DNA of 64,000 bases from Heligmosomoides polygyrus polygyrus (Eukaryota > Nematoda > Chromadorea > Rhabditida > Heligmosomidae). The position numbers and the translations under genes are program-made. The notes below the pieces were generated by a model, which ran no database searches, was not told the DNA's origin, and saw only the letters and a list, made by a program, of their open reading frames with translations. Below are positions 35,401 through 47,425 of the stretch, one piece after another. Each line of letters starts with the position of its first letter. The first letter of the stretch is position 1. The stretch is from contig OX377205.1 of the NCBI GenBank assembly GCA_947396885.1, positions 20,137,407 to 20,201,406 on the forward strand. The letters are read 5' to 3'.

Positions 35401-36640
35401 ATTATGTGGTGGTGCGTTGCACCACATTGACTGATTCTCCAGTACAGTTTCGGAATGGTTCGTCGTAGTTCAGCCAGTGCCGACAACTGATCCGACGACC
35501 AATGCCCCAATATTGAACAACCGACACGTTCTTCTGCTCCTTTGAACACTTTAGTTTAGCGTAAAGAAAGCAGAAAACGAGGGTTGCGTGATAGTTTTCG
35601 GACACAATCCAAATAGTACGCCATGAACCATACGAATTTCGATAAGCGAATGAATTGTTGATGTGTCCCTTACTCTTGGCGAAATGCTTAGTAACCTCTT
35701 GCCTCGCTTCTATTTTAGCCTCTATTTAAGACCGTGTTCTCATCACCGTCCACGTTCTCTCTTGATTGTGTTCACTTTTCCTTCCATTTTCTTCACATCA
35801 TAGCAATTGCAGACCACTTTCCCTTGCTTTCCTTGGTAGACCTATCGGTATTTGCGGACGGTGAGGGAAGCTGACGAGCGGATTGGAAATAGGTCGTCAG
35901 CGCTAGAAAGCGCTGAGCAATGTCCGTTACGTTGTGATTGATGCGGCAGTGCCTCGTCTCTCTGAAGAGGAGCGAAAACACGGTTTGAAACTCCTGCCGC
36001 GCCTGAGAACTCGTCCGTACTTGCGAGTCATCGTCGTTTTTTTGCGTGTGTATTCTCTTAATTTAATGTCTTTGCTTTAATAGATTTTCAGGGTCATTCC
36101 CTCTCGATTGAGTGTTGTAAGTCAAAGCGTGTCAAATAAGACCCGGCTATTCCCACCATATAAGGGATAAGGGATAAAGGACGGCGCCGCTCAATCCCTT
36201 TTGGGATGCGCCACGCATTCTACTTCAATTGTATGTCGTGAGGCGATTTGAATGCGTATTTGGCCATGCAATGACTTGCGGTGGCCAGCCGATGAACATG
36301 CCAGCGCTCTATCCTTCCCAGACACGTCTGGTACCAATTCACCGACCCCGGAGGGATGGGAGGCTTGGTTGGCTTGGACGGGAAATCCGAACCAGGAACC
36401 TGTATCGGGTTCACGGGACAGCCGGCACCTCCTCCGACTGCGCCACACGCGCCCTGCCCGGTTATAAAACATACTAAAAGCAAACTGAGGGCGATAATGA
36501 AGCTCAGCGAGCTGATTCCCAAAGCCAGTTCGGAGCGCCAATCTATGGTCTTACCTCTCGTGGTAGTGTGCTGCGATACGTTGACGATGCTGGTAGTCGG
36601 TACCATCGGTGCCAGCAGCACGTTGACCACGAGATGACAT
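32482..36640 (-). CDS. jagn-1: Jagunal homologue (ER membrane protein), 5 exons, 189 aa
   Basis: Four-span ER membrane protein of the Jagunal/JAGN1 family, needed for ER organisation and vesicle traffic in animals. Exons: 36640-36555, 33194-33122, 33004-32855, 32796-32659, 32604-32482; total 570 nt and all phases agree. The N-terminus carries the family block RAAGTDGTDYQHRQRIAAHY. Hydrophobic segments follow in exons 2 (FFVPHILILIFMW), 3 (FSFIPIICAMMSF), 4 (FLFGILPCMIGL) and 5 (VIIWYVFFAVALQI). Vertebrate JAGN1 is 183 residues, so the model is full length. The 3.4-kb first intron holds three SINE copies. GTTTTAG, about 30 nt before the ATG, is a possible trans-splice acceptor. The gene symbol is assigned by orthology, not from a known nematode name. 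Confidence 0.93.
33577..33715 (-). repeat. tRNA-derived SINE copy 7, truncated (jagn-1 intron 1)
   Basis: Contains TATCCTTCCCAAACAAGTCT, GGTACCAATTCACCGACG and a GATTCGAG box B relic. The 3' half is missing. Confidence 0.6.
34490..34735 (-). repeat. tRNA-derived SINE copy 8, decayed (jagn-1 intron 1)
   Basis: Diverged but collinear: GATGCACCACACATGCTACT, AAATGCGTGTTCGG, TTTATCCTCGCCAGA and CACCAACCACGGATGCC match the family in order. Confidence 0.5.
35400..36000. repeat. Dispersed repeat shared with 56540-56900
   Basis: Both contain CGCAAAGAAAGCAGAAAA-like sequence, then GTGTCCCTT, TAGTTTAGCCTCCATTTGAAG-like sequence and CATCACCGTCCA, in the same order. Non-coding. The first copy lies in jagn-1 intron 1. 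Confidence 0.55.
36162..36468 (-). repeat. tRNA-derived SINE copy 9 (jagn-1 intron 1, near full length)
   Basis: The tail is AAGGGATAAGGGATAAAGG on plus. The body matches copies 2 and 6 closely. The head ends in GACTGCGCCACACGCGCC, the reverse of a box A region. It lies 87 bp from jagn-1 exon 1. Confidence 0.85.
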
Positions 36641-36644
36641 TCTG

Positions 36645-37680
36645 ACGAATCGGTCGGTCCCTTCGTCTACACCTAAAACACATTGGAATCGCAATTTTAA
36701 CTAATTTCAATCATACGGTTACTGTAATCTAATCGTAGGTCGCGAACATAGGAGCAAATGAAGTAGCGTTTAGTGCAACTCTGGAGAGATTTCCACCCCT
36801 CTTTCATAAAGTCGGCAAAATTCGAACATAAAACTTTTAAAACGAAAGCTTTAAACAGAACTGCGTACACTTACAACTTTTAAAGGACATTTATGGTTAG
36901 GGTTGCTGAGATTAGGATAAACCTACCAGTTATGAAGAACAGATCGGAACCCCAGCTCTAGACTCACAATCGGATTAATCTTTTGGGAACAAAAACAAAG
37001 AATCACGGAAATAGATGAGAGAATCTGTTCCGCGATTTGTAATCACAAAACTGCGGCGGTTTCGCATTGGAGCGCGTTATTTTCTGATTGACGGCTCGGG
37101 CCAGTCACCGAGGAAAGTGGCACGGTAAAGCGGGCTATTGTGATTTAGAAGTCACATAGGGATCAGAGAGAACCAAAAGCTCTGCAATTGGGCGTGCGTT
37201 AGGTCTAGAAGGGATTCGGTGAATCAGAATTGACCATGCAAGCTATAGCGCAACTGCGGTAAGTGGGTTCATCGAGACCTCAGCATAATTAGGAGGTGCA
37301 GTTGATGGATAGTAATGAGATGATATCAAACGAAAGCTGCGGTTGGAACTGTAAGCACGCTGATGGCCAAACAGTAAGGATACAGTTCCACTCAGCAGTC
37401 CCTTCTGGTGCGCGCCAGACATCCTAGATCCAAGTGATACCTTGGAGGCCGCTGGAGTGTGTTTCGCCTATGCAGTGGTTTATGAGGCCAACCGACAAAG
37501 AATTTAGTGATTTTAACCATCTCATATGAATGCCGTTCTATTTGCCACATCTCACGCAATATTGAACATTTTCAAATTTTCTAGTGGCCTAGAATTTTAT
37601 GGTTTCTTAAGAAATTCAAATCAAATTCTCGAACTTATGGAAAGTGTAGATTTGAAATCATGATGGCGTGGTAATCAGTA
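36645..37680. other. Upstream region of jagn-1
   Basis: AT-rich, no gene. GTTTTAG at about 36671-36677 on the minus strand may be a trans-splice acceptor. Otherwise nothing recognised. Confidence 0.35.
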
Positions 37681-38392
37681 AGTTATGGTGTTTCTGCATC
37701 TGTGAAAGCGAGGTTGGTAGGTGGATAAGTTTAGACCTGACCCATTTTCTCCCCGGATTACGGTAGTGTGCCGCCGCCCTCGAATACGGTAGGGTGACGG
37801 TTGTTGAGTCCGCCTCAGACGAGGCTTAGCGGATGAAGAGAACAGATTGTAGGCAGACTTTCTATGATGGGGTGAGCATTACGGCCTTTATTCGTTGTTT
37901 TGCCTATTTTGTCTAATTGTCAAGTTTTTTTTCAGGGTACTGAGTGGTTCATGGTAAAGGGGGGGGGGGGGCTACAACGGTACCAAATGTCGGATTAACC
38001 TCATCTACAAGTTAGTAAAGACTACGAACACCAACAAACGATAAAGCAAGCAAAAATAAACACATAGGAAAAGCAAAGGGAATCTGGGCTGAGCACAGCC
38101 CATGAAGCTGTCGTAGACTGAGAAAGGGTAGAACAGGAAGAAAATTGATGTGATGTCCCTTTCCCCTAGTCTGTTTAATATCAAAGACGGCATCTGGTCG
38201 CATTTTTTTTTCTGGCTGTTCAATTTCCCTCATCTTCACGAAGTCTACTCCACGGCAGCAATATGTGCTCTGCTCGACTCGCCTCATCTCGTCGTGAAAT
38301 TTCGACCGAGATGGGCGCCGCATGCAGCATACGGTCATCATACGGCATTCGAGTGCGTCGCTCCGCCCTATACACTAGTGGGAGATGCCTAA

Positions 38393-38526
38393 GGCCCCGT
38401 TTATACTTCATCGCGGCTCGACGCGACGCCACTTATAGTGGCCATATTGATTGTGCGACGTGATCGATCAATTTGGTCTCATTGCGTGACCATCGCGTCG
38501 CGCCGCGACGAAGTATAAACGGGGCC
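38393..38526. mobile_element. PIF/Harbinger-type MITE, family B, 134 bp
   Basis: Ends GGCCCCGTTTATACTTC and GAAGTATAAACGGGGCC; TAA at 38390-38392 and 38527-38529. Immediately followed by a family C MITE. Confidence 0.9.
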
Positions 38527-38529
38527 TAA

Positions 38530-38690
38530 AGCTCCTGTTATACTCCCGAGGGAGCTTCCGCGGATGGGCGGAAATCGCGCCGGGGTCCCCGAGCCGGCCA
38601 ATCGCCGCGCCCCGTCACGCCCGCGGTCAGCGGTGCACCATTTGTCCGCGGACGTCCCGCGGATGCTCCCGCGGGAGTATAACAGGGGCC
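38530..38690. mobile_element. PIF/Harbinger-type MITE, family C, 161 bp
   Basis: Ends AGCTCCTGTTATACTCCC and GGGAGTATAACAGGGGCC; TAA at 38527-38529 and 38691-38693. Shares the left TAA with the family B copy. Confidence 0.88.
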
Positions 38691-38734
38691 TAACGTAGCG
38701 CACCCGTCTCGTCGTCTTCAGAGGCCTAAAGTTT

Positions 38735-38955
38735 TTGTTGCTCATGCTAGGATTTCTGGTAGAAATCCAAAGCGCTTCGAGCGCTTTGCGTGAAGAAATC
38801 TCCTCCTCGAACGCCAAAATCGATGAACATTTCACCATATCGCTTGTTGATAAGCCGTTCGATCAGGAATTTCGGCTGCATTTTCTTCGTGAAATTACTG
38901 TAAGTCGTTGATGAATCTGGCCCCAGGTGTTCTTTGATATGTAATCTGAAGACGA
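38735..38955 (-). mobile_element. Penelope-like GIY-YIG endonuclease fragment
   Basis: Minus-strand frames read HIKEHLGPDSSTTYSNF, KMQPKFLIERLINKRYG and, after a frame change, AFEEEISSRKALEALW with STRNPSMSNKN. These match the C-terminal GIY-YIG-type endonuclease region of nematode Penelope-like elements as I remember it. Broken and partial. Confidence 0.5.
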
Positions 38956-39558
38956 CAAGAGGGTCGAAACGTCAGGCCTAGAATAGACTTTTCCACCTAC
39001 CAACCTCGCTGGCACAGAAGCAGAAACATCACAGCTGATAACGACGCCGAGTTTTCAAGATGTGAGGACATGGAGACTATTAGGCATCAATAGGCCATCA
39101 GGGAAGCCTAAAAAGCATTCTGCTTGCTCTTACCACGAATAGATTCTACACTTTTTAAAGCCACACTACGATTTGGTGGACAAATCTTTTTGAGTCCAAG
39201 CAAAACATGTTTATTTAGTTTCATCAGGTTATTGTTCAGATTCATTCGGTTCGTATACGTTGCACGAGCCATTCTGTTGCTGCCGTCGCTACTGTCGTCG
39301 AATATGGACAGTCCCTTAGAGCATATACTGTAGTATAGTATGCACGACAGGTGACAAGTATATTTAGCATACAATTTATTCAACTTTGCTTGACAATCCT
39401 TGAGAGGTACAACACGTTCTTGTGCAAGAAGTGGTCCCTCAAGAGTCATAGGTTTCCAACTCAACTGTTTTGTTACAACAATCATTTCCTCCTTCTGCTA
39501 TGGAAGCGGAAAACGTATGGATAGATCCACCTCTTAATCTCGAGACAGTGAAATCTTA

Positions 39559-39701
39559 AGGCCCTCACAGAGTTCTGCGGCAGCGCCGCGGGCCTATGCT
39601 CAACCATAGGGCAGAGACGCAGAGCTCGCCGCCGGCGGCGTCCCTGCCCTATCCTTAACCATTGCGGCGAGCGGCGTTGTCGCAGAACTCTGTGGGGGCC
39701 T
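39559..39701. mobile_element. PIF/Harbinger-type MITE, family E, 143 bp
   Basis: Ends AGGCCCTCACAGAGTTCTGC and its near inverse; TTA at 39556-39558 and 39702-39704. Confidence 0.8.
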
Positions 39702-39934
39702 TTACTGTATATATAAGCGGCTAATGTCACGTGTCCGTCACGGGGATGGGAGACTGAAGCCAAGCGATGCCTACGATAGTGCGGCGTATGTCAGTCAGAT
39801 TTTCTTTCAGCTTAACCATGAGAGATTGCTAGCGAACTATATCTGGCGGCGGATCGCCCAAGTTTCGATATTTCGAGCGGGGAACGCGCCAGGGTATGGA
39901 TGGGGATCAAGTGCCCAGCGGCCGGAATCAGAAG

Positions 39935-40115
39935 GCGTCAACGTGCGTCAGGATTCAGAAGACGTGCTGAAGACGTCGTCCAACGTGCGTAGGGATTCAG
40001 AAGACGTGCCGAAGACGTCTTACACGGTGCGCAGCGATTCAGAAGACGTCCCCTAGACGTCGTCCAACGTGCACAGGGATCCAAAAGGCGTGCCGCAGAC
40101 GTCATCGTCGTGACA
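39935..40115 (+). repeat. 42-bp tandem repeat, about 4 copies
   Basis: Units of 42 bp with GATTCAGAAGACGT and GAAGACGTCGTCCAACGTGC. In frame they read NVRRDSEDVPKTS-like 14-residue repeats until a stop in the third unit. Confidence 0.8.
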
Positions 40116-40849
40116 CGTGAGTGGGAAGTAGGGAGGGTGACTATGGGATTCGGAGGAGTATTATTGCCGTTGTACAGTAAACGTTGTCGACCCGTCGATC
40201 AATACCGATAAATTTTAATTATGTTTCTGCAGATTAAGCGCTTCCAATTGAGATTCTCATGATCTGTTTCTCGCCACATAGAGAACTGGCACTTCGAAGA
40301 ACAAATTGCGTACATGCGATAGTTGTTGTTCTATTCTCGGGGTTTAGGGGCAAAGCCCCCAGACGTTTCGTAAATGTTCCATAGTGTCCATTCCGTTCAA
40401 GGCGGATATTTAGCCTACATAGTATACGTAGGACCGATCGAAAACCTTCGGATAACTATCACCGGCTAGTTTCGCGGGCACCGGCTTTCTGGATGATTCC
40501 ATTTGGGATGTCCGAATCGGATATCCGAAAATGACTCATTCGGGTACAATTTACAGTGTAGTGTATACTACATAGGATGGCGTGAACGCGTCAGTCAATG
40601 AGAGCGCCGACCGTGTACGCGCCAGCCAATTACTGCACTACATTAGGTTGGCCGGAAAGTTCTGGCGGTCTTGACTGATCCATTTCAATGTTCAGGGCGC
40701 AGCAAACTTGTCCAAGTAAAGCGGCGCGGGCAGGGCGGGAAGTGGGGGCCGGGCAGCACGGTGTACCCAACAACTGCCCCCTTTGACAACCGCTGGCAAG
40801 TTGCCAATTGTTCCGCCCTTGCTGATTGCTTGCTGTTGAGACATGTTTC

Positions 40850-41266
40850 AGTCTATAACTGGGCACTTTTCACGCCACATTGGACACTTCCAAACAGGCC
40901 TAGTGCTTCTGAAATCGAGATGAAGATCATCCATATCAAGACGAGCTCCTTTCACGTTAAACCGGAGGCTCTCTAAAAAGGCCAGAATAATTTTTGATTC
41001 ATTTTCAATGCACTAAATGATTGCTGCCTTATTGCACCTTAAAACAAAATCAAATTTATTTTTTTCCTCAAAAGATAAAAATTATTAAGAATTTGTTGCA
41101 CTCGTTCGGAAATGTCAGGTAAAAAATTTCAAAGAAAATTATACCGAAATTTTCTGGAACAAAAAGTTTCTGCTGTTCTTGGAGATCATCTAGCTTGACC
41201 GATAAGTTTGTTTAGAATAATGTCCACTTCGACGTGAGAAGTGTCAAATTTGACGTGAAAAAGGTA
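40850..41266. mobile_element. Diverged copy of the TA-type foldback family
   Basis: Ends resemble the 9945 element: GGGCACTTTTCACGCC and GTGTCAAATTTGACGTG, then GAAAAAGGTATA. The middle shares AAAACAAAATCAAATTTATT and GCACTCGTTCGG. Confidence 0.55.
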
Positions 41267-41457
41267 TAAATGAGGTTTCTACAATTGATCTTACCATTAG
41301 ACTATCAGGTATCCTATTAGATTTCTACTAATAATAAGAACCTTATCACAATAGTAACCACAATAACAGTCGGGTTTTAATCAACAACGAAAATTCGCAG
41401 TAGGCAGTCCCCGTTTGCAGATTCATGCAACACTAGGCAGCCAGAGGCTCACTGTTA

Positions 41458-41509
41458 GGCTTATGTTATACTTCAGCGACGTTGTTGTCGGCGAAGTATA
41501 ACATAAATC
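41458..41509. mobile_element. Minimal family A MITE, 52 bp
   Basis: Almost only TIRs: GGCTTATGTTATACTTC and GAAGTATAACATAAATC around 18 bases. TTA at 41455-41457 and 41510-41512. Confidence 0.75.
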
Positions 41510-41525
41510 TTAGGGCTCGTTTATA

Positions 41526-44500
41526 GGCCTATGTTATACTTCGGCGACGCTGTGTTGCGCGGGCTGCTACGCACTGCGTGGCAGCCCGCGTAACACTGTC
41601 GCCGACGTCGCCGAAGTATAAGGCCTATGGCCAATGTTATACTTCGGCGACGCGTCGGCCGACGTCGGCGACGCTGTGCTTTGCGGGCAGCTACGCACTG
41701 CGTGGCAGCCCGCCCAACACAGCGTCGCCGACGACGTCGCCGAGAGCTCCGCAGGGGGGTGTTATACTTCCGCCGCCGACGTCGGTGGCGACGTCGTCCG
41801 TGGGTCGGTCGCCGCGCTGTGCACGGCGACGGGCCGTCGCCGGCCTCATTTAAGGCTGGGAAAAAATGCGCTCAGAGGGAGTATTTTGTTTTGGGTGGGT
41901 TCTTCGTTCCCGGCACTGTCAACATCCTCGGCGGACCTCGAATTACGAAATCGAAAGTGCAAAAACGCCCATCTTGCGGGCACAAATGGTGCCTTTTTTA
42001 CTCTTCATGTCCATTTAAAGTTAGTCACATGAGGACTTCACAGAATTCTTGTGGTTTTTAATATGTAGCAGTTCTATTCCAACGAAAAATGTTTTCTTTA
42101 AGGCTTGCAGAAAAATATGTAAAAAGTTACTTAGGTGTGTTCTTTAACAAACAACGAAATTGAGGCAGATAACAGAGTTTCAACAGAAAAAAGGCATAAA
42201 AATATACGTATCTCTACCTGATAGACGGAAGTGAGTGTTTTTTTATACTGCCTAATTCTAATAATACTGGGTGTCTCAAGAAATGAATGCACTGTTAGAA
42301 AGGTGATAACTTTGGTCACAAAAAGGTACTGAAGAAGTTAAATGCTCATATAAAATCTTAAGCAAATAGGAATTTTTTGACGTCCCCGACGCCGCCACAG
42401 AATCTGTTGACGACGTCGCCGACGTCGACCACGCGTCTGTGGCGACGTCGGCGGCGTCTGTGGCGACGTCGGCTGCGTCTGTGGCGACGTCGGTGACGGG
42501 CCGTCGCTGACGTGTCGCAGCGTCGGCGACGCGTCGCCGAAGTATAACATAGGCCTATGTTACACTTCGGCGATTCGCGTCGCCGACGTCAGCGACGCTA
42601 TGCTGTAGGGGCTCTACGCACTGCGTAGCAGCCCGCACATTACAGCGTCGCCGGCGACGTCGCCGAGAGTTCCGCAGGGGGTGTTATACTTCCGCCGCCG
42701 ACGTCGCCACAGACGGGCCGACGACGTCAGCGTCGCCGACGTCGGTGACAGCGCGTCGCCGTGCTGTGCACGGCGACAGTCCGTCACCGACGTCGCCGAG
42801 TCATCCAAGAGTGGCAGAAAATGCGCTCCGATGGAGTGTTATGACTGTGGGTTGGTTCTTCGTTCCCGGAACTGCCATCATCACCACCGTACTTCGAATT
42901 ACGAAATCGAGAAGTGCAAAAGACATCGTCCTGCCAACACAAAAAGTGCAGTTCACTAGAACACTGAGTGTTTGGGAGGGAGTGGGACCCTAAACCTTAG
43001 CTCCCCTTCAATGTGTCACTTTTCCTCCTTTTTGTGTCCTTCTCAGCCGTTCTGTTCGCATTTTCTAGGCCTATTTGCTTCCGTGTAGAGCAAGTAATAC
43101 TAAATAAAACTGTGTAGAAAATAAGTAGTGTTTCTTTGCGTTCTCAAATGGTAATGCAAACCTGTGCGAAGAGCTTTTTCGAGATAGAATTCTTACTAAT
43201 TAATAGTTAAATTTTCCTTTGAACTTCGATAATTCCGCGTAAATTTAATTTAAATACGATTTAACGAAAAAGGTCTTTGCTAAACCGACGCTTTTTTGAC
43301 GTATGATCGGGATAGACTGCGCCATGGACTCGTCTGTTATTTTGCATTTTACAATCTATTGATAGTGCTTCGCTTGAATACTTCCTATAATCTCTCTACA
43401 AAGTGACCGTATCTTTTGATTTGTGCTTCTTTTAAAGTTTAAAACCTAAAAACACACTATGCGTTGCGAAAAATACAGGGTATCCTAAAAATACAGGTAC
43501 TTTTGAATGGTTCTAACATTGCTACTAGTGAAACCTTTGAACACTTATCCATCCTTCTAAAAGCCAAATTTGGTTAGTAAGAGAAAATTCGGCAGATTAA
43601 CAATAGTTGAGCAGACTGCCGTACATACAGAACAAAAAGTCATCATCAAGTCTTGAAGCATTAAGAAGAAATTAGAATTAAAATTTCTTTTGAAGATTAA
43701 GAAAAGCTCAAAATGTATGCAAATTCGAGGCAGATGTGATCAATTAGCCTTTCTATGGGCAGACTGGTTACCAAATGATGACATTGAAAACCCTCTCCGA
43801 TGCTAAAAATGCGCTCCGATGCTCTGCTGTCAACGTCGTCCCCGACGCCGCCACAGAATCTGTTGACGACGTCGCCGGGCTGTCGGTGACGCGTCGCCGA
43901 AGTATAACATAGGCCTAACATAGGCCTTATACTTCCGTCGCCGATGCCGGCGCCGCCGACGTCATCCAAGGGTGGCAGAAAATGCCCTCCGATGGAGTGT
44001 TTTGGTTGTGGATTGGTTTTTCGTTCGCGGCACTGCCATCACCACCACCGGACTTCGAATTACAAAATCGAGAAGTGCAAAAGACGACCGTCTTGCGTAC
44101 ACCGTAGTGCCATTCGCTAGAACACTGAATGTTTGGGAGGGAGTGGGAACCTAAACCTTACCTTCCCTTCACTTTGTCACCTTTCTTCGCTTTTCCGTCC
44201 TTCTCACCCGTACTTTTCGCATTTTCTAGACCTTTTCGCTTTCTTGCAGAAAAAACTGTGTAGAAAATAAGTAGTGTTTCCTCGCTTTCTGGGATCATAC
44301 TGCAAACCTCTACGAAGAGCTTTTCCGAGATACAATTCATATTAATTGAGAGTTAAATTCTCCTTTAAAATTCGAAAATTCCGCGTATATTTAATTTAAA
44401 TGCAATTTAACAAAAAGGCCTCTGCTAAACTCCAATAAAGAAATTTAACGAAAATGCTGGTAAAATCGTTAAATTGGTAAATCAATAGTAGGGCAGACTT

Positions 44501-44881
44501 CAGATCACACTTACCCATCCTTCTAAAAGCAAATGTGGTTAGTAAGAGACAATTCGCCAGATTAACAATGGTCGAGCAGACTACCGTTCATACAAAACAA
44601 AAGTCATCATCAAGTCTCGAAACATATTAAGAAAAGCACACAATTTAAGCAAATTCGAGGCAGATGTGATCACCTAGCTTTTCTATCCGCAGCCTGGTTA
44701 CCAAATGACATTAAAAACGCACTGCGATGCTAAAAATGTGCTCCGATGCTCTACTGTTGACGACGTCGCCACACAATCTATCGACGACGTCGGCGACGTC
44801 GCCAGCGACTTTGGCGTCGCCGACATCGGTGACGGACCGTCGGTAACGTGTCGAACACGTCGTCGAAGTATAACATAGGCC
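41526..44881. repeat. Tandem cluster of family A elements and their ~1-kb relatives
   Basis: Repeated GGCCTATGTTATACTTCGGC ends at about 41526, 41630, 42545-42575, 43895-43935 and 44865-44881. Between them lie three diverged copies of one longer interior (41840-42060; 42800-43890; 43960-44790). These share AAAATGCGCTC, TTACGAAATCGA and TCATCATCAAGTCT. GC-rich GTCGCCGACG arrays adjoin the ends. No transposase frame is clear. Confidence 0.75.
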
Positions 44882-45005
44882 ATACTTCGACGCCGTGCGC
44901 CGCAACACCACGTATTGTGTCCACATTGATCGAGCGAAGCGATCGATCAATTTAACCACTGTACATGTCATCGCATTGCTCGGCGTTAGAAGTATAAACG
45001 GGGCC
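44878..45005. mobile_element. PIF/Harbinger-type MITE, family B, overlapping a family A end
   Basis: Left end GGCCATACTTCGACGCC, right end AGAAGTATAAACGGGGCC followed by TTA. The left GGCC is shared with the neighbouring family A terminus. Confidence 0.65.
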
Positions 45006-45357
45006 TTAGAACACGTGTGAGTAAATCTCGATCGCCATTATTCGGCACCGGCGGCTGCCGCGCCGCGACTTCGCGCGCGGCACATTGCGGCGTTGCGCTT
45101 GCTGCTCTTTTCACAGCACTGCTGCTTCAAGACTGTTGAATCTGCCGCAATGAGAATAACTCCACTCAACAATTACACTCAATTGGTTCCAAGTAGGCTA
45201 CAATGTAACGCTCATTCAAGAAAAGGAGAACGGGTGACCACGGCACTTTGAGGTGATGCGTGTCAGCGGATGCAGCTTTGAACATTATGGATGTCTATTT
45301 CCTCCCTGAAATAAAGTTTGGGAAAAAGAATTACGAAATGTACTTCCACAGACTATT

Positions 45358-45600
45358 GTGAGGCGGTAATGGATGCGTATTCAGATTACTACACAGACTT
45401 GCTGTGGTCAGCTAACCAAGAAATCTGTGCTTTATTTTTCTCAGAGAAATCTGGTACGAATTCACCGCCCTCAGAGCGATAGATGACTAAGTTTGCCTGG
45501 GTGGGTAACGAAACTTGGATCAAACTGAGGTATACGCGACTGCCGGCGCTTCTTTCTACATTGCTGCACGCGCCTTGATTCCAGGAATATTTGTTATGCT
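45358..45600 (-). repeat. tRNA-derived SINE copy 10, diverged
   Basis: Minus copy with GGATGCGTATTCAGA, TTGCTGTGGTCAGC, AATTCACCGCCCTCAGAG and ACGCGACTGCCGGCGCTTCT, in family order. Confidence 0.6.
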
Positions 45601-45902
45601 CTCGCCCCTTCGTAAAATCACTGTACATATTACCTCCAAGTGTCACTGCAACCTGGTGTGTCCTTCTCTCATTAGTACAAATATGGGTATAGGTCTCTGG
45701 TGTGATTGTTGTCGTATTCGATGACGATTTCACGAGTAGTCGACGGTTGCTCATGCTTAACAATTACGAACAACCCCTTCGAAAAGGCGATTAGCTGATC
45801 ATGGACCCAAAGTCACTGATTACCTGGGCTAGACTACAGCTATTTTCCCAATACAATATACTGCTGGTTTGAGCTCTTATGGACTGAAATTTCGTACTTC
45901 AG

Positions 45903-47425
45903 TTATCGACCAGTTAGTCAGCCAGCAAGCAAGCGCGGTAGCCATCATTCTGACAACCGTGGTAGAGATGCGCAATGTTTTCGTGTAATCCACACATCGT
46001 AATTTCCACCAATGTAGGGTGACGTTTAGCCCACGGATCAGAGTACTCGAGTGTCGGTGGATCGCGCGCACGAAACAACTAAGTCTTTGCACGGCGCGGC
46101 TGCGTCGCGGCAGCCACCGGTGTCAAGTAATTGGGACCGTAAATCTCGAGTGCACAGCCAGCGAATGGCTGGCGAGGTCGCGAAGGCGGCATGCGTGCGC
46201 GGCTCTACGCGCGACGAAATGATTCCGCCTCCCATGCCCGCTGCACCCGGGCTGGTATCTCAAAATATGTAAATTAGACCAGCCAGACCCCGGAGCACAG
46301 AAACCGTGTTTATGTGAGTGTTCCATCCACCACCATGCGCAATCTCGGAACGGGCACCAGCCCACTAAGTACACTTTTGGATGCCACAAAAAACTTGCTG
46401 GATCTTCGTCTCGACGAGTCTTGTCAATGTTTTGGTCAAGGAGGGGAATCGTTGACGATCGATAGAGCATGCGGCGTGGTTTCTGGAAACGTTGGCAGCT
46501 CGTCCCTCATGCCCAAACTCACTTAGACTTCTTTGAGCGTATCATTTTGATTTGGAAGAAGTTCATTGTGACTGGGAAATTGTACAGGATCATTTTAAAG
46601 GTATTCAATACAGTACTAGTGTGAACTAAAAATACATCTTAAACCTACGTAATAGAATTGATGTAACGATCCAACCGCTCATCACTGGTCATTCGACAAG
46701 ATAGGCACTTATTCGGAAAGCTTTCAAAGTGCTAAGATTTTTAGTAATACTTTCGGAGCGTGAGAAGTGTTCAGGATTGCTTTTAAGCCGTGAAGTCTCT
46801 CATGAAAATTGTATATTTCCCTTTCTTCCCGTTCGTATGAAGTGCCCTTAAGGTCGCCTGTGAGGCTAGTTGGTTAACCTTTTTAGTTGTAGAAGAACAA
46901 TGGAACATACGCATCAGCACTTCATGGCGCCGGCAAAAGCACCTTGCTTTGGATTCCGACCCTCGCAGGACCACCTCCTTGGACAAGTATTGGCAAGTAC
47001 TGTGAATTTGGGGCACAATCATTCGCAAATGCCGCCGCCGAACTGTTCTCACCCTCCTTATATGGTGAGAGTTCTCACAGTTTTTTTTGCACCCAGTTCT
47101 CTCTTGAACGATTTTCTATCCTTCCAGGCATTCAATTTCCCTCCGGATTTCAGCGATTTTCCGCCAATGCACATGACTCCTCCTACTATAGCTCCTCACC
47201 AGATGCCGATGCCGATCATACGAGTTTGGTTTGAAAAATTATTGTGTGTGGCAATATCAACATCTTAAATACCTGAGTTTGCTTTTTTAGGATCCAGTGA
47301 TGGTTGCAGACGTGAGGAGATCGCACCCTGCGCCAAACTACATCCCCTATTCTGTGATTGCAAATCCTAGACAGATCCACAGCTGCGGTCAGATGCATCC
47401 AAAAGGCGTCAGCCAAAACCTTCAG
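45903..47425 (+). CDS. Unrecognised low-complexity protein, five in-phase exons, both ends open
   Basis: I do not recognise this protein. Exons 45903-45984, 46030-46268, 46887-47064, 47128-47223 and 47291-47425 join without a stop, each bounded by AG and GT. Some introns are very short (45 and 63 nt), as in nematodes. The product is polar at first (SKRGSHHSDNRGRDAQ), then rich in Pro, Met and His, with stretches such as MIPPPMPAAPG, SQMPPPNCSHPPYM and HQMPMPI. It is probably disordered. The first exon starts in phase 2 and the last ends in phase 0, so exons are missing on both sides. Two downstream plus-strand exons may belong to it. It could be a regulatory or RNA-binding protein, but there is no domain to say so. 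Confidence 0.6.

Larger units (their letters stand above)
37684..39032. repeat. Inverted repeat pair 1.3 kb apart
   Basis: About 45 bp at 37684-37730 (GCGAGGTTGGTAGGTGGA) recur inverted at 38988-39032. Between them lie the MITE pair and the Penelope remnant. This could be an eroded element. Confidence 0.45.

Noticed and set aside
41627..42061. Arginine-rich open frames over the family A cluster
   Set aside because: They arise from GC-rich GTCGCCGACG arrays and MITE ends; the same happens in several frames on both strands.
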